A stretch of 32,328 bases of DNA, taken from positions 1 to 32,328 of the forward strand of contig JADDOW010000113.1 in NCBI GenBank assembly GCA_016782225.1, in the 5' to 3' direction. This document shows, in pieces, positions 1 to 7,404 of this stretch. The notes below the pieces were generated by a model. It did not search any database. It saw only the letters and a program-made list of their open reading frames with translations, and was not told the origin of the DNA. Within the stretch, counting starts at the first letter, position 1. Every line of letters starts with the position of its first letter. Source of the DNA: Nitrososphaeraceae archaeon (GTDB lineage Archaea; Thermoproteota; Nitrososphaeria; Nitrososphaerales; Nitrososphaeraceae). A program made the translations under genes and the position numbers.

Positions 1-369
1 TATGGCGTCTGTTGGAAACTTCCCCTCAAGGCTTTTGGCCAACTCAACAACAATCTGTTTTTTCTGTTGCTTTGCGTAAGCATCTATTTTTTCTAGTTTG
101 TCTCTTGCATCTTTAAACAACATGGAAATCTCTGCATCAGAATTTTCTTCAACAATTTCTCCGTTTTTATAATCTTCATCTTCCTCCTCTATTATAATAT
201 CCAACATTTTTTCGATATTATGGATTCTGTGATAAGGTTCACTTTGTGATGAACACTCGCTATCCATATAATCGATATTGCTAGAATCACCTTCTATGCC
301 ATCGCGGTCAGAACCAATGATTTTATTAGGTAGAGATGCGGTATTAGTAACGTAACTATTCCTATTCAT
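1..369 (-). CDS. Acidic hypothetical protein, 3' part beyond the window
   Basis: An open frame runs from ATG at 369 without a stop to the window start, giving 123 codons of an N-terminal part. A GGTGA ribosome-binding sequence lies about 8 bases before the ATG, and the start follows the stop of the AbrB-like gene by 12 bases, so the two are probably one operon. The first 90 residues are Ser/Asn/Asp/Glu-rich and look disordered, with an acidic run IIIEEEDED near residue 60. After that comes a Lys/Glu-rich, probably coiled-coil helix. I do not recognise a family. It belongs to the same integrated element as the integrase at 1735-2952. Partition or nucleoid proteins encoded after an AbrB-like gene are possible, but nothing seen proves this. 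Confidence 0.65.
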   Translation of the reverse strand, partial: MNRNSYVTNTASLPNKIIGSDRDGIEGDSSNIDYMDSECSSQSEPYHRIHNIEKMLDIIIEEEDEDYKNGEIVEENSDAEISMLFKDARDKLEKIDAYAKQQKKQIVVELAKSLEGKFPTDAI

Positions 370-381
370 TTTTTTTCACCA

Positions 382-570
382 CTATGCTTTTTCTAACACT
401 ATTTTCCTGTTGTTTTCTATGTACACTTGGACAAAATCGCCCTTCCCGATTCCCAAAGATATCGCAAAAGATTTTGGAAGAACAACGGAGAATGAGGATT
501 CCCCTACAAGCCCTTGAACTTTTCTGTATTCTTTGTAAGTAACTTTATTTTTTGTTTCTATTTGCTCCAT
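382..570 (-). CDS. AbrB/SpoVT-type DNA-binding protein
   Basis: A 62-residue protein, the length of a single swapped-hairpin AbrB/MazE domain. The pattern is typical: a basic segment (KEYRKVQ), a conserved-looking strand with SFSVVLPKSFA near residues 26-36, then LGIGKGDFVQVYIE and a final IVLEKA strand. In known families the VVLPK.. and GI..GD.V motifs form the double-psi dimer that contacts DNA. It is probably a small transcriptional regulator or antitoxin-like protein of the integrated element. It precedes and is probably co-transcribed with the truncated acidic ORF at 369-1. It diverges from the 365-residue gene at 627, and the AT-rich 56-base gap may serve both promoters. No toxin partner is visible in the window. 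Confidence 0.75.
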   Translation of the reverse strand: MEQIETKNKVTYKEYRKVQGLVGESSFSVVLPKSFAISLGIGKGDFVQVYIENNRKIVLEKA

Positions 571-587
571 ACATTATGCAAAATAAT

Positions 588-599
588 TATATTATATAG
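588..599 (+). promoter_or_regulatory. TATA-like box in the divergent gap
   Basis: The sequence ttatattatatag lies about 30 bases before the ATG at 627, the right distance for an archaeal TATA box giving a nearly leaderless mRNA. Being almost symmetrical, it could also act towards the AbrB-like gene, whose ATG is at 570. Confidence 0.4.
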
Positions 600-626
600 A
601 TTAGTATTGACAAAAAATATCAAAAG

Positions 627-1724
627 ATGTCCAAAATCATAAAGGATGATTTTATGATAGACCCTGACATAATCTCTGTTTTACAAACATTTATGGGTTT
701 ACGCATAGATAAACTTCATGAAAAACCTTTACTGAAACACATTAAGATACTGAATTACTACTTAAAAAATCCTGCTAAGGCAACCTATGAATATTGTAAA
801 GATGTTGTTGATAATGACACCCCCGAATTGAGAACAATATACCGACACATCGGGGAGTTACTAAAGGATGGCTTTTTAGAGCCTGTATTTGAAAGTCAAG
901 ACTTCAAGAGGGAAATGAGAAAAAACTACAGAAAACCCTTAAAGCTGTCGTTAAGCGGGATATTTTGCATTATATTATACACTCCCGACATTTCCTGTAT
1001 AGAGTTAGTCAGAAAAATATTAAAGAATTACAGGGAAAATTGCCTCTTTGTCCGTTTTTTGTATCCCATTATAAAAGAAAAAACACTTGATGAGATAGAG
1101 TGGGATATTTTATTTTATTCAATTGTTGTGGAATACTTAAGGAGTGTTTGTAGAGATATAGTGTTTGCCATAAAATATCTTAAAGACATGTGTAAAAATT
1201 TATCAGTTGATGGTTATTTGATGGACCGGGTTTTTATTTGGCACAATGATTCCAGGGAAAACTCAAATCAAGACCTGGTTGATAAAATTCGGTTTTTCTT
1301 GGAAAATACTTTGAAGTGGGAAAACACAGGTTCACTGAGAATAAACCCAAATACTCATGAAAACACGATTGAAATAGTTGATGTGCTGAATCCATTGAGA
1401 GATACAAAAATAACGATATTAAAAAGTCAAGGTAAAGCAGTTCTTAGGCAAAATGGACAGAGATTACATGAATTCTCCGTCGTCCCATATGGTCCTCTTT
1501 TGAGTGTTGAATCCAAAAGCAATAGAAAAGCTATTGATGAAATCAAATTGCCCTTTATTGAAAGATATGGGGAGCAATTGATTGGTTTTTTAACCAAATT
1601 GCGAACTGGCCTTGTTCAGTCAACCTCTTTGTGTACCAACCCCACCTTTGAGACACTGTCTGAAGATGAGAGATATCAAAAAGCATTGGAATATTTAAAC
1701 AGGGAATTAAATATTAAACAGTGA
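627..1724 (+). CDS. Winged-helix-like hypothetical protein of integrated element
   Basis: A 365-residue protein I cannot assign to a named family. Residues about 35-90 look like a winged helix: LLKHIKILNYYL, then a helix-turn-helix-like stretch with ELRTIYRHIGELLKDGFLEPV, resembling the recognition helix and wing of archaeal transcription factors. Residues 100-200 are rich in hydrophobic helices with several Cys. The C-terminal part is mixed alpha/beta. No membrane segment or enzymatic motif is seen. It lies between the AbrB-like regulator and the integrase, and its stop is 10 bases from the convergent integrase stop. It is therefore cargo or a control gene of the integrated element. A replication initiator or transcription regulator is possible, but only the N-terminal DNA-binding look supports that. 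Confidence 0.75.
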   Translation: MSKIIKDDFMIDPDIISVLQTFMGLRIDKLHEKPLLKHIKILNYYLKNPAKATYEYCKDVVDNDTPELRTIYRHIGELLKDGFLEPVFESQDFKREMRKNYRKPLKLSLSGIFCIILYTPDISCIELVRKILKNYRENCLFVRFLYPIIKEKTLDEIEWDILFYSIVVEYLRSVCRDIVFAIKYLKDMCKNLSVDGYLMDRVFIWHNDSRENSNQDLVDKIRFFLENTLKWENTGSLRINPNTHENTIEIVDVLNPLRDTKITILKSQGKAVLRQNGQRLHEFSVVPYGPLLSVESKSNRKAIDEIKLPFIERYGEQLIGFLTKLRTGLVQSTSLCTNPTFETLSEDERYQKALEYLNRELNIKQ

Positions 1725-1734
1725 TTATGATACT

Positions 1735-2952
1735 TTATTGTGTCCTTGTCGTCTTCAGCTGTTGAATCTCTTCCATGAGCCTCATTACACGGTCTGACAG
1801 AGTAATAAACGCATCATCCTTTTCCTGTAGTTTGGATTTGATTATGTGTTCGTTGTTCTCATTTTTCTCTCGCAGTTCATCAATTTCTTTTTGAAAAGTT
1901 TTATTGTTAGTGTTTTCTAGAATTGTTAGGTTTTTAACTGCTTTCAGGTAATCCTCCATAATCGCTTTTTCCTGGGGTTTGTAGTAGCTCTTTGAAATGC
2001 CCAAGTCATGCCCAATAAGCATTTCAACGTTGGCGGCCATCATGGTCTGCTCTGCCTGAGTTTTGAAAAACTTGCGGAAGCCATGAGCTGTTTTAAACTC
2101 ATGTCTTTTTTGTCCTTCTTTGAGGAGGGGACGAACATTTTGCTGAAAGAGTGCCTTTGAGATTAGGTTCCTTATGCCACTGCTTCTAAACTTTACCGGG
2201 GATTTGGCATATCCCAGTTTGGCCCCATATGTTATGTTGGTAGTTTTCCACAGGTCCCTCATAACCCATGATTCACCTGTTATTTTTTCCCCATAGGAGG
2301 AACGAAAATCAATCCACTCCTTTAAGGCATAATAAGCCTCTGGAGTTATGAATGAGAAATATTGTTCCCTATCGCCAGCATAAACAATTATCTTGGAAGC
2401 AACAATAGTATTGTCAACTTCTATGGGAATAACGTGTTTCCATCTAAGGTAGTCCCATGCACCAACTCGAATACCCGAAGAAATCATTGTGAGGATGATG
2501 GCCTTGATACGAACATCCGGATATTTTAGTATCAGGATAATCTCATCCAAGGTGGGTGACCTATCATTTGCAGCATGGTTTCCGCGTGGCATGCCTCTGG
2601 TTACAAGTCTCCAGTTGATGACAATGTCGTTCATGTCACAAAAAAGTTTCACGGGTTTGTAATAGTTAGGAATCGTTGACTCAGTAATTTCACCTCTAGC
2701 CGCCCTTTCCTTTTGAAAGATAATAAAGTCAATTAAGGAATCCTGCAGCCATTCTGTATTTGATTTGGATTTGTCATACAGGTTGTAGAGTCTTTCCTCT
2801 AAAGTTGAGCCTTCTATGTTTATAAAGTTAAGAAAAACTTCTAGCCGCTTTGGATATTGCCTTTTTGATTCAGGAGCTTTCAAGGCATATACAAACCGAT
2901 TATATGGGCCGTTGGAAATTTGTTCCCGCTTGTTTTTTAGCTCAACTGTCAT
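1735..2952 (-). CDS. Tyrosine recombinase / integrase
   Basis: A 405-residue tyrosine integrase that would cut and join DNA at an attachment site. Catalytic residues are visible in order: Arg162 (SSGIRVGA), His290 and Arg293 (HGFRKFF), His315 (LIGHDLG) and Tyr323 or Tyr324 (KSYYKP). The N-terminal 120 residues look like a SAM-like core-binding domain (SKRQYPKRLEVFLNF). Residues 345-400 form a Lys/Glu-rich coiled coil after the catalytic domain, an addition to the minimal enzyme. The gene is intact, unlike the split integrases of SSV-type archaeal viruses. Its ATG lies 52 bases from the 3' end of tRNA-Arg and it points into the element, as expected for an element integrated in that tRNA. The gene ends 10 bases from a convergent gene. 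Confidence 0.93.
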   Translation of the reverse strand: MTVELKNKREQISNGPYNRFVYALKAPESKRQYPKRLEVFLNFINIEGSTLEERLYNLYDKSKSNTEWLQDSLIDFIIFQKERAARGEITESTIPNYYKPVKLFCDMNDIVINWRLVTRGMPRGNHAANDRSPTLDEIILILKYPDVRIKAIILTMISSGIRVGAWDYLRWKHVIPIEVDNTIVASKIIVYAGDREQYFSFITPEAYYALKEWIDFRSSYGEKITGESWVMRDLWKTTNITYGAKLGYAKSPVKFRSSGIRNLISKALFQQNVRPLLKEGQKRHEFKTAHGFRKFFKTQAEQTMMAANVEMLIGHDLGISKSYYKPQEKAIMEDYLKAVKNLTILENTNNKTFQKEIDELREKNENNEHIIKSKLQEKDDAFITLSDRVMRLMEEIQQLKTTRTQ

Positions 2953-3003
2953 TTAAGATAAATACATTAAGGCATGGGCCTAGAAAAGCGTTCATTATTG
3001 AAG

Positions 3004-3102
3004 CGGGCCCGGAGGGATTTGAACCCTCGACCTGACGCTTAGGAGGCGTCCGCGCTATCCATTTTACGCCCTTTTATCACAAAAGGTCTGCGCTACGAGC
3101 CC
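3004..3102 (-). tRNA. tRNA-Arg(CCU) with an intron in the D-loop
   Basis: Hand-folding gives a complete cloverleaf. The acceptor GGGCTCG (3102-3096) pairs with CGGGCCC (3011-3005), with one G-U pair. The D-stem is GCGC/GCGC, the anticodon stem GACGC/GCGTC with loop CTCCTAA (anticodon CCT), and the T-stem GAGGG/CCCTC with loop TTCAAAT. The discriminator is G and no CCA is encoded. The D-loop carries a 24-base insertion, interpreted as an intron, and without it the RNA is 75 bases. The 3' end faces the integrase, so this is the likely attachment gene of the element at 1-3003. Confidence 0.93.
3064..3087 (-). other. Predicted tRNA intron with bulge-helix-bulge ends
   Basis: The insert folds into a hairpin CCTTTT/AAAAGG with loop GTGAT. 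Next to it the D-stem strand GCGC pairs with GCGT inside the intron. This leaves 3-base bulges AGA (5' site) and AAA (3' site) on opposite strands separated by 4 bp, which is the BHB motif cut by archaeal splicing endonuclease. Splicing would leave the D-loop AGAATGGATA. The exact bases are a prediction from the fold. Confidence 0.75.
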
Positions 3103-3713
3103 TGAATCATCTATATCATATCTACCTTTATTTTTTTGGATTAATAAAACTATAATCCATGCACAACTTGACAAGCTTAAAGCCTCCGTCAAATAACAAT
3201 GTATCTATGCTTTGAAGATTGTTTTTGTCTCCGCTGCCCTTTTATGCATCCGCCTTTTGTCGCACCTATGGCAATTCTGGCTCCATTTTTCCATAGATGG
3301 ATATTGAATCGCAACTCTTGTAGTTTTATGCAGTCTCGACTTTGTTCTAGTTATTTCAGGTTGTATGTTGTAGGCAACACCGGCCAGCCGACCACCCACC
3401 AACCTCATCAATGCCCTCGGGATTTATTTTGCACTGTGGGTAAAAGCAAATTATGATGGATTTTGAAAAGTTATTGGTAAACAAACAAAATACTTGAAAA
3501 ACATTCAACTAGATTGGTTTGATAAAAAACCAAATCAACCGACAAATTGTTTTTTTTGCCTTCTAATTATGTTGCTGCTGCTGAAGCAGGAGATGCTGCC
3601 ACTACTCTAAAACATCATTCTTTAAGGTTTAGCATCTACCTGAGCACAAGAAAAAACCCGGGTGTATAAAAAATAAATGAATTAAAAATAACGAAAAAAC
3701 CTAAATGTAAAAA
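3103..3713. other. Gene-free stretch between tRNA-Arg and psmB
   Basis: Two short overlapping ORFs (3199-3456 plus strand, 3205-3411 minus strand) cover part of it, but neither has convincing composition, start signal or family likeness. No RNA gene could be folded here. It may be decayed sequence flanking the integration site. Confidence 0.4.
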
Positions 3714-4313
3714 TTAGGCACTATGAGACAGTTCTCTTTTTCCTTCTTTGGTGATTATCAACATATCGATACCATCACCACTAGATGAATCCCTCTGTAT
3801 TGAAGATCGAATGGCTCTCAATGCAAGGTTGGTTGCCTTTTCCTCATCAAGGGTGTCTGAAAATTCAGCATCCATCACACCCAAGGCCATCTCTGCACCT
3901 GTCCCAACGGCCGCATACCTATCCGGCAAAACAGATCCGAGTGGGTCCAAGGTATAAATCTCTGGTTTGTTTGTTGTGATTCCTCCAACTATTACCTGAG
4001 TTAACAGTGGAAAGTATCTTCTTTCAAACATGATAACGGACATTAGTTTTGCAACGGAATTTGGCTGGACAACCCTTCGGGTTTCCAATCGCCTAATTTT
4101 GGATAAAGCACTCACCTGGCGTACGAGCACCTGCATATCTGCAACCATCCCTGCACATGCAGCACCTACGTGATCTGTAACAGCAAATGTTTTTTTGGTA
4201 TTTTTATTAACTACAAAATTACCATAGGCGACTCTTTTTTCAGAAGCCAATAATACACCATTATCATAAGTAATACCGACTGCTGTTGCACCGGGCATAA
4301 ATTGAAAAGCCAT
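3714..4313 (-). CDS. psmB: Proteasome beta subunit, probably non-catalytic
   Basis: A 199-residue beta subunit of the archaeal 20S proteasome. Family features are clear: a short propeptide MAFQFMPG, the first strand ATAVGI, the GVLLASEKRVAYG segment, a Lys at the Lys33 position (Lys41), and later GVMDAEFSD and SSGDGIDMLIIT. The catalytic position is unusual. Active subunits begin TTTVG after cleavage behind Gly, but here the same place reads ATAVG, so the residue aligning with Thr1 is Ala9. As in archaea that carry two beta subunits, this one is probably structural and a second, active psmB should exist elsewhere. It lies 47 bases after the GHKL ATPase gene on the same strand and may be co-transcribed. 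The start ATG is 7 residues before the usual mature end. Confidence 0.93.
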   Translation of the reverse strand: MAFQFMPGATAVGITYDNGVLLASEKRVAYGNFVVNKNTKKTFAVTDHVGAACAGMVADMQVLVRQVSALSKIRRLETRRVVQPNSVAKLMSVIMFERRYFPLLTQVIVGGITTNKPEIYTLDPLGSVLPDRYAAVGTGAEMALGVMDAEFSDTLDEEKATNLALRAIRSSIQRDSSSGDGIDMLIITKEGKRELSHSA

Positions 4314-4360
4314 TTATTAAATAAAAAAAAAGAGTTAGATTTAGTCGTTTCTATCCTCAT

Positions 4361-6388
4361 CTATTTTTTCAAAAATGAGCTATCATGTATTTTGATAGCC
4401 TCGGAGATGAGTTTGTTTTGAATCTCCAATATATCCCTAGCTTCTGGATATTTGGAACCCACTACAACCTCTGCTACAATGTTTGTAATGTGCCTGAAAA
4501 GAAACTCATCCCCTCTTTCGGATTCAACTCTGTAGGTAGAGTGGGCCTTATTTACAAAAACAATATTTTCATTTGTAAAACTATATCTTGGATCCGACTC
4601 GTCCTCATATGGGATAACTTTGTATCCTATTTTTTTCAAAGTAAAGGTTTTCTTTAATATGGGTTTTCTCACGGTTTTTTTTGTCGCGTAGTTTTCGGTC
4701 CCTAAAATTATAGATGGATTGTCATTGTCATTGTCATTGTCATTGTCATTTGCTAAATAATGATAATTGTTGTCACTGGCTGCACCCGAAATATCCAAAT
4801 TAAATGGGGCCTTGTTATCGGATAATTCATTTACATTTTTGAAAGCTTCAACTGCTGAAACCATGTTTTGAGAAATAACGGTTGATGATGACGATGACGG
4901 TGCTGGCGGTGTGTTTTGAACTGTTTCTGTGTTGCTTTCACCATTGTCTGCATTACAAACAACTTGCCCAATGGGGTAATCGGGTAAGGAAAACTTTTTA
5001 GTTTCAGCGAAATCTAATTGGTTTTTAGATTTTGCAGAAAATTGATCATTATCGCTCTCATCCATAACGATGCTGTTTCTTTCTGTTTTTAATGTCGGTT
5101 TTGATTGGTCTTTTGCAGAATGTGTGAAAACGCCATCAGCCACATCATTTAAGAAATCTTTTGCCATATTTTGGGGATGCCTGTTTCCTTTGCCTGTTTC
5201 CTCTTTGTTGTCTTTTGAAGAAGAAGGCGAAGGCGAAGAAGAAAAAGGGTATTGGTGGTCTGTTGATGATGATTGATGAGGGCCATCCCCTTCGGCATTA
5301 GCAGCGTCAGCAGCAGCGTCAGCAGCATCAACAAACTCTACGGTCTCAAAACCCTGGACCTCTTCATCTGTTTGAATCATTTCCAAAACAGCTTGACCCA
5401 TTACTTTGTCTATTTCTTTGTAAATCTTTGACTCTTCCCGCGTGATTAAAACATCTTCATATTCAGTCAAACTGGGAAGTACTTGTTCCACAATAAAGTT
5501 TTTCATCGATTGATTGAATTTAACATATTCATCATTTTCGATTAATGCGGATTTATCCGCAAAGCGGGAAGTTAATTGATCACATTTAACATAGCCTGTA
5601 ACCTTGTTCATTTTGTTGTCAAAACCAAAAGTGGTTCTTTTGACCACATGGTTGCCCACCATTATTGCAATCCCCCTTTCATCCTGACCCAATGGTCTTT
5701 TTGCGATAATAATTTCACCAGATATGATTGGATTGGTAGTGACATTTACAACAATCTTGTAGCCTTGGACATCCGGCGATTTGACAATTTGAGAATCAGT
5801 GAGGTCCCATTCCTTAAAGACATCGGAATATTTTACATAAACCTCAAAAAGGGGATATTTTAAGATAGACAGTTTCTTTAGTTCTTTTGATAGTTTTACA
5901 GTATCGATGTTGATTTTTGAGTTGTATAGGAATATCTCTGTTCCATTTCTTTTTAATGGTGTTTCTGTTAGCTCCTGCAATTGTGCATGCCCTGCAAAAA
6001 GGTTTTCCAATGCATCGCCATTGATAACCATAGTTTTATGGAAGTTATCTAGTTTGGTTTTGATTTTCATGTTATCAAATGAGGTTAAAAAGGAAAGACG
6101 CCCAGTACCATACCTTCCAGTCCTGATTCTTTTTAGCTTGGGGGACAGGTTCTCATTAGCTTTATGGGGCGAGCCTACTATCAAAAACTTGTTAATGGAG
6201 TCTGCATCCATGCCTGCGTCATCTTCGATGACAACACTTCCATTATCAAGTACAGTAACAATAATTCTTGTTGCATCCTCATCAAAGGCGTTTTCAATCA
6301 ATTCGCGTATTATTTCATATGGTGAAATCCAGGTCTTTGTAGCAAATTCTTTAAAAAATGAAGGATGGACTTTAAGTTCTAATGTCAA
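4361..6388 (-). CDS. GHKL-type ATPase with long disordered linker
   Basis: A 675-residue protein of the Hsp90/MutL/histidine-kinase ATPase fold. Motifs are plain: the N box ELIENAFDED (residues 29-38), the G1 box with DDAGMD (56-61) and the G2 box GRYGTG (91-96). Residues up to about 330 look like an ATPase plus a transducer domain. Residues about 345-560 are low complexity: Ala/Asp runs, Ser/Pro runs and a five-fold Asp-Asn repeat. The last 100 residues form a folded, basic tail domain. The arrangement recalls MORC- or MutL-like clamps, but no endonuclease or kinase motif is seen. Known GHKL clamps dimerise on ATP binding. The start is TTG, as no ATG or GTG precedes the N box. It lies upstream of psmB on the same strand, which suggests but does not prove a shared role in protein quality control. 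Confidence 0.85.
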   Translation of the reverse strand: MTLELKVHPSFFKEFATKTWISPYEIIRELIENAFDEDATRIIVTVLDNGSVVIEDDAGMDADSINKFLIVGSPHKANENLSPKLKRIRTGRYGTGRLSFLTSFDNMKIKTKLDNFHKTMVINGDALENLFAGHAQLQELTETPLKRNGTEIFLYNSKINIDTVKLSKELKKLSILKYPLFEVYVKYSDVFKEWDLTDSQIVKSPDVQGYKIVVNVTTNPIISGEIIIAKRPLGQDERGIAIMVGNHVVKRTTFGFDNKMNKVTGYVKCDQLTSRFADKSALIENDEYVKFNQSMKNFIVEQVLPSLTEYEDVLITREESKIYKEIDKVMGQAVLEMIQTDEEVQGFETVEFVDAADAAADAANAEGDGPHQSSSTDHQYPFSSSPSPSSSKDNKEETGKGNRHPQNMAKDFLNDVADGVFTHSAKDQSKPTLKTERNSIVMDESDNDQFSAKSKNQLDFAETKKFSLPDYPIGQVVCNADNGESNTETVQNTPPAPSSSSSTVISQNMVSAVEAFKNVNELSDNKAPFNLDISGAASDNNYHYLANDNDNDNDNDNPSIILGTENYATKKTVRKPILKKTFTLKKIGYKVIPYEDESDPRYSFTNENIVFVNKAHSTYRVESERGDEFLFRHITNIVAEVVVGSKYPEARDILEIQNKLISEAIKIHDSSFLKK
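4718..4750 (-). repeat. Hexamer tandem repeat inside the GHKL ATPase gene
   Basis: About five and a half copies of the unit tcattg (plus strand), read on the coding strand as alternating Asp and Asn codons. In-frame expansion or contraction would only change the linker length. Confidence 0.9.
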
Positions 6389-6514
6389 TGTATAGCATTT
6401 CTTAAAAAAATTGAGTTATTTAGCAAATATATAAAGATAGTTGATAAATAAATAAACTTAATTTGACAAGAAAAACCAAATTTGTATAAATAGGGGAAAA
6501 TGTTTGATTTAACT

Positions 6515-6724
6515 TTATGTTAGGGGTCCATTGATAAAGTCAGGCGTTGAGACGTTAGGTATGAGTGTAATCAACCCCAATATGAATTCACCAGCATGTG
6601 CCTCTGGATTCGCTTGGTCATATGGTAAAAGCATCGCAAAATATATTATAAGCATTGGAACCGTTACAATTGCAACCATTGTTATGATTATTAACCAAGT
6701 TGCAGTCATCTTTCCAGTATACAT
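6515..6724 (-). CDS. Small membrane protein
   Basis: A 69-residue protein with one strong membrane helix (WLIIITMVAIVTVPMLIIYFAMLL, about residues 10-33) after a short basic N-terminus (MYTGKMTAT). A more polar part follows, with a second weaker hydrophobic segment (FILGLITLIPNV). The start ATG has an AAAGG sequence 2-6 bases upstream, somewhat close but clear. I do not recognise a family. The plus-strand ORF over the same bases lacks such signals and is treated as a shadow. It stands alone between the GHKL ATPase gene and the PUA-domain gene, all three on the minus strand with separate gaps, so no operon partner is evident. Confidence 0.6.
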   Translation of the reverse strand: MYTGKMTATWLIIITMVAIVTVPMLIIYFAMLLPYDQANPEAHAGEFILGLITLIPNVSTPDFINGPLT

Positions 6725-6794
6725 ACCTTTGTAAAAAATTATTCTGATATATAAATTTCACCAATCATCAAAAAAAAGATGATGACAGATAATG

Positions 6795-7283
6795 CTATAT
6801 GCGAAACGAGATTTCTTTATAGGTGTTCCAAAACTTATCCCCTACAAAGTGAAGATTGTCAACAACATATCCTTTTTGCAGTTTTTCTGCTATGTTGCTG
6901 TCGTCTAAAGCCAAACCCACGGATAGGTATTTTGCAAACCGCTCGTCTTTAACTGCAACAATATCATTTTTAGCAAATCTGTCAAACTTTACAATACCGG
7001 GACGCAATATCTTTGCCCCGTTGCAGATGAATTTTATGGATCCTGAATCGACGGTTATGGATGGAAACTTGTCAAGAACATCTGAATTTCCCAAAAAGGG
7101 AAGTACGAACTCATTTTTGATGAAAACACCCACAAGCGAATCAATCGCAACAATGCTTTTGCTATTTTCAATTTCGAAAACTTTGATGTTTTTGACTTTC
7201 GGTATCAATACGTTTGTCCATGTTTTATTTAAAAGACCAAGAACCCTCTCTGTCTCTTTTTTTGAAATAACATAGGTTTTCAA
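6795..7283 (-). CDS. PUA-domain RNA-binding protein (MCT-1/Tma20-like)
   Basis: A 162-residue protein with the layout of archaeal MCT-1/Tma20-type proteins: an N-terminal pre-PUA part (about residues 1-70, with SLVGVFIKNEFVLPFLG) and a C-terminal PUA domain (about 75-150). The PUA signature is GAKILRPGIVKFD followed by FAKNDIVAVKD and later KGYVVDNLHFVGD. PUA domains bind structured RNA, and the eukaryotic relatives act on the small ribosomal subunit during initiation and recycling. A ribosome-linked role is inferred from that family only. The start is TTG (codon TTG AAA ACC TAT); no ATG occurs before the conserved part. The divergent gene at 7405 has its own TATA box. Confidence 0.8.
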   Translation of the reverse strand: MKTYVISKKETERVLGLLNKTWTNVLIPKVKNIKVFEIENSKSIVAIDSLVGVFIKNEFVLPFLGNSDVLDKFPSITVDSGSIKFICNGAKILRPGIVKFDRFAKNDIVAVKDERFAKYLSVGLALDDSNIAEKLQKGYVVDNLHFVGDKFWNTYKEISFRI

Positions 7284-7365
7284 ACAAAATACTAAGGTGT
7301 ATATATATAATAAAGTTATGTGGATGTCAAGAAATTGCAGATTAACCTAGTTCACAATAAGAAAA

Positions 7366-7377
7366 TTTTTATAAATA
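7366..7377 (+). promoter_or_regulatory. TATA box for the gene at 7405
   Basis: The sequence tttttataaata is centred about 33 bases before the ATG at 7405 but only 9 bases before an upstream in-frame ATG at 7381. Transcription would start near 7398, so the second ATG is the likely start. Confidence 0.55.
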
Positions 7378-7404
7378 ATCATGTTCAATTATAATCACGT
7401 AGAA

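Noticed and set aside
3004-3070. tRNA-Arg starting at the GGGCGTA near 3071
   Set aside because: That 5' strand does not pair with CGGGCCC at the 3' end. The GGGCTCG at 3102-3096 pairs completely, and the insert has splice-motif folding.
3199-3456. Cys-rich plus-strand ORF and overlapping minus-strand ORF (3205-3411) with a CxxC
   Set aside because: Both cover the same bases, have no ribosome-binding sequence or TATA box, and the composition does not look like a protein. The CHRCDKRR stretch recalls a ribosomal zinc protein only vaguely.
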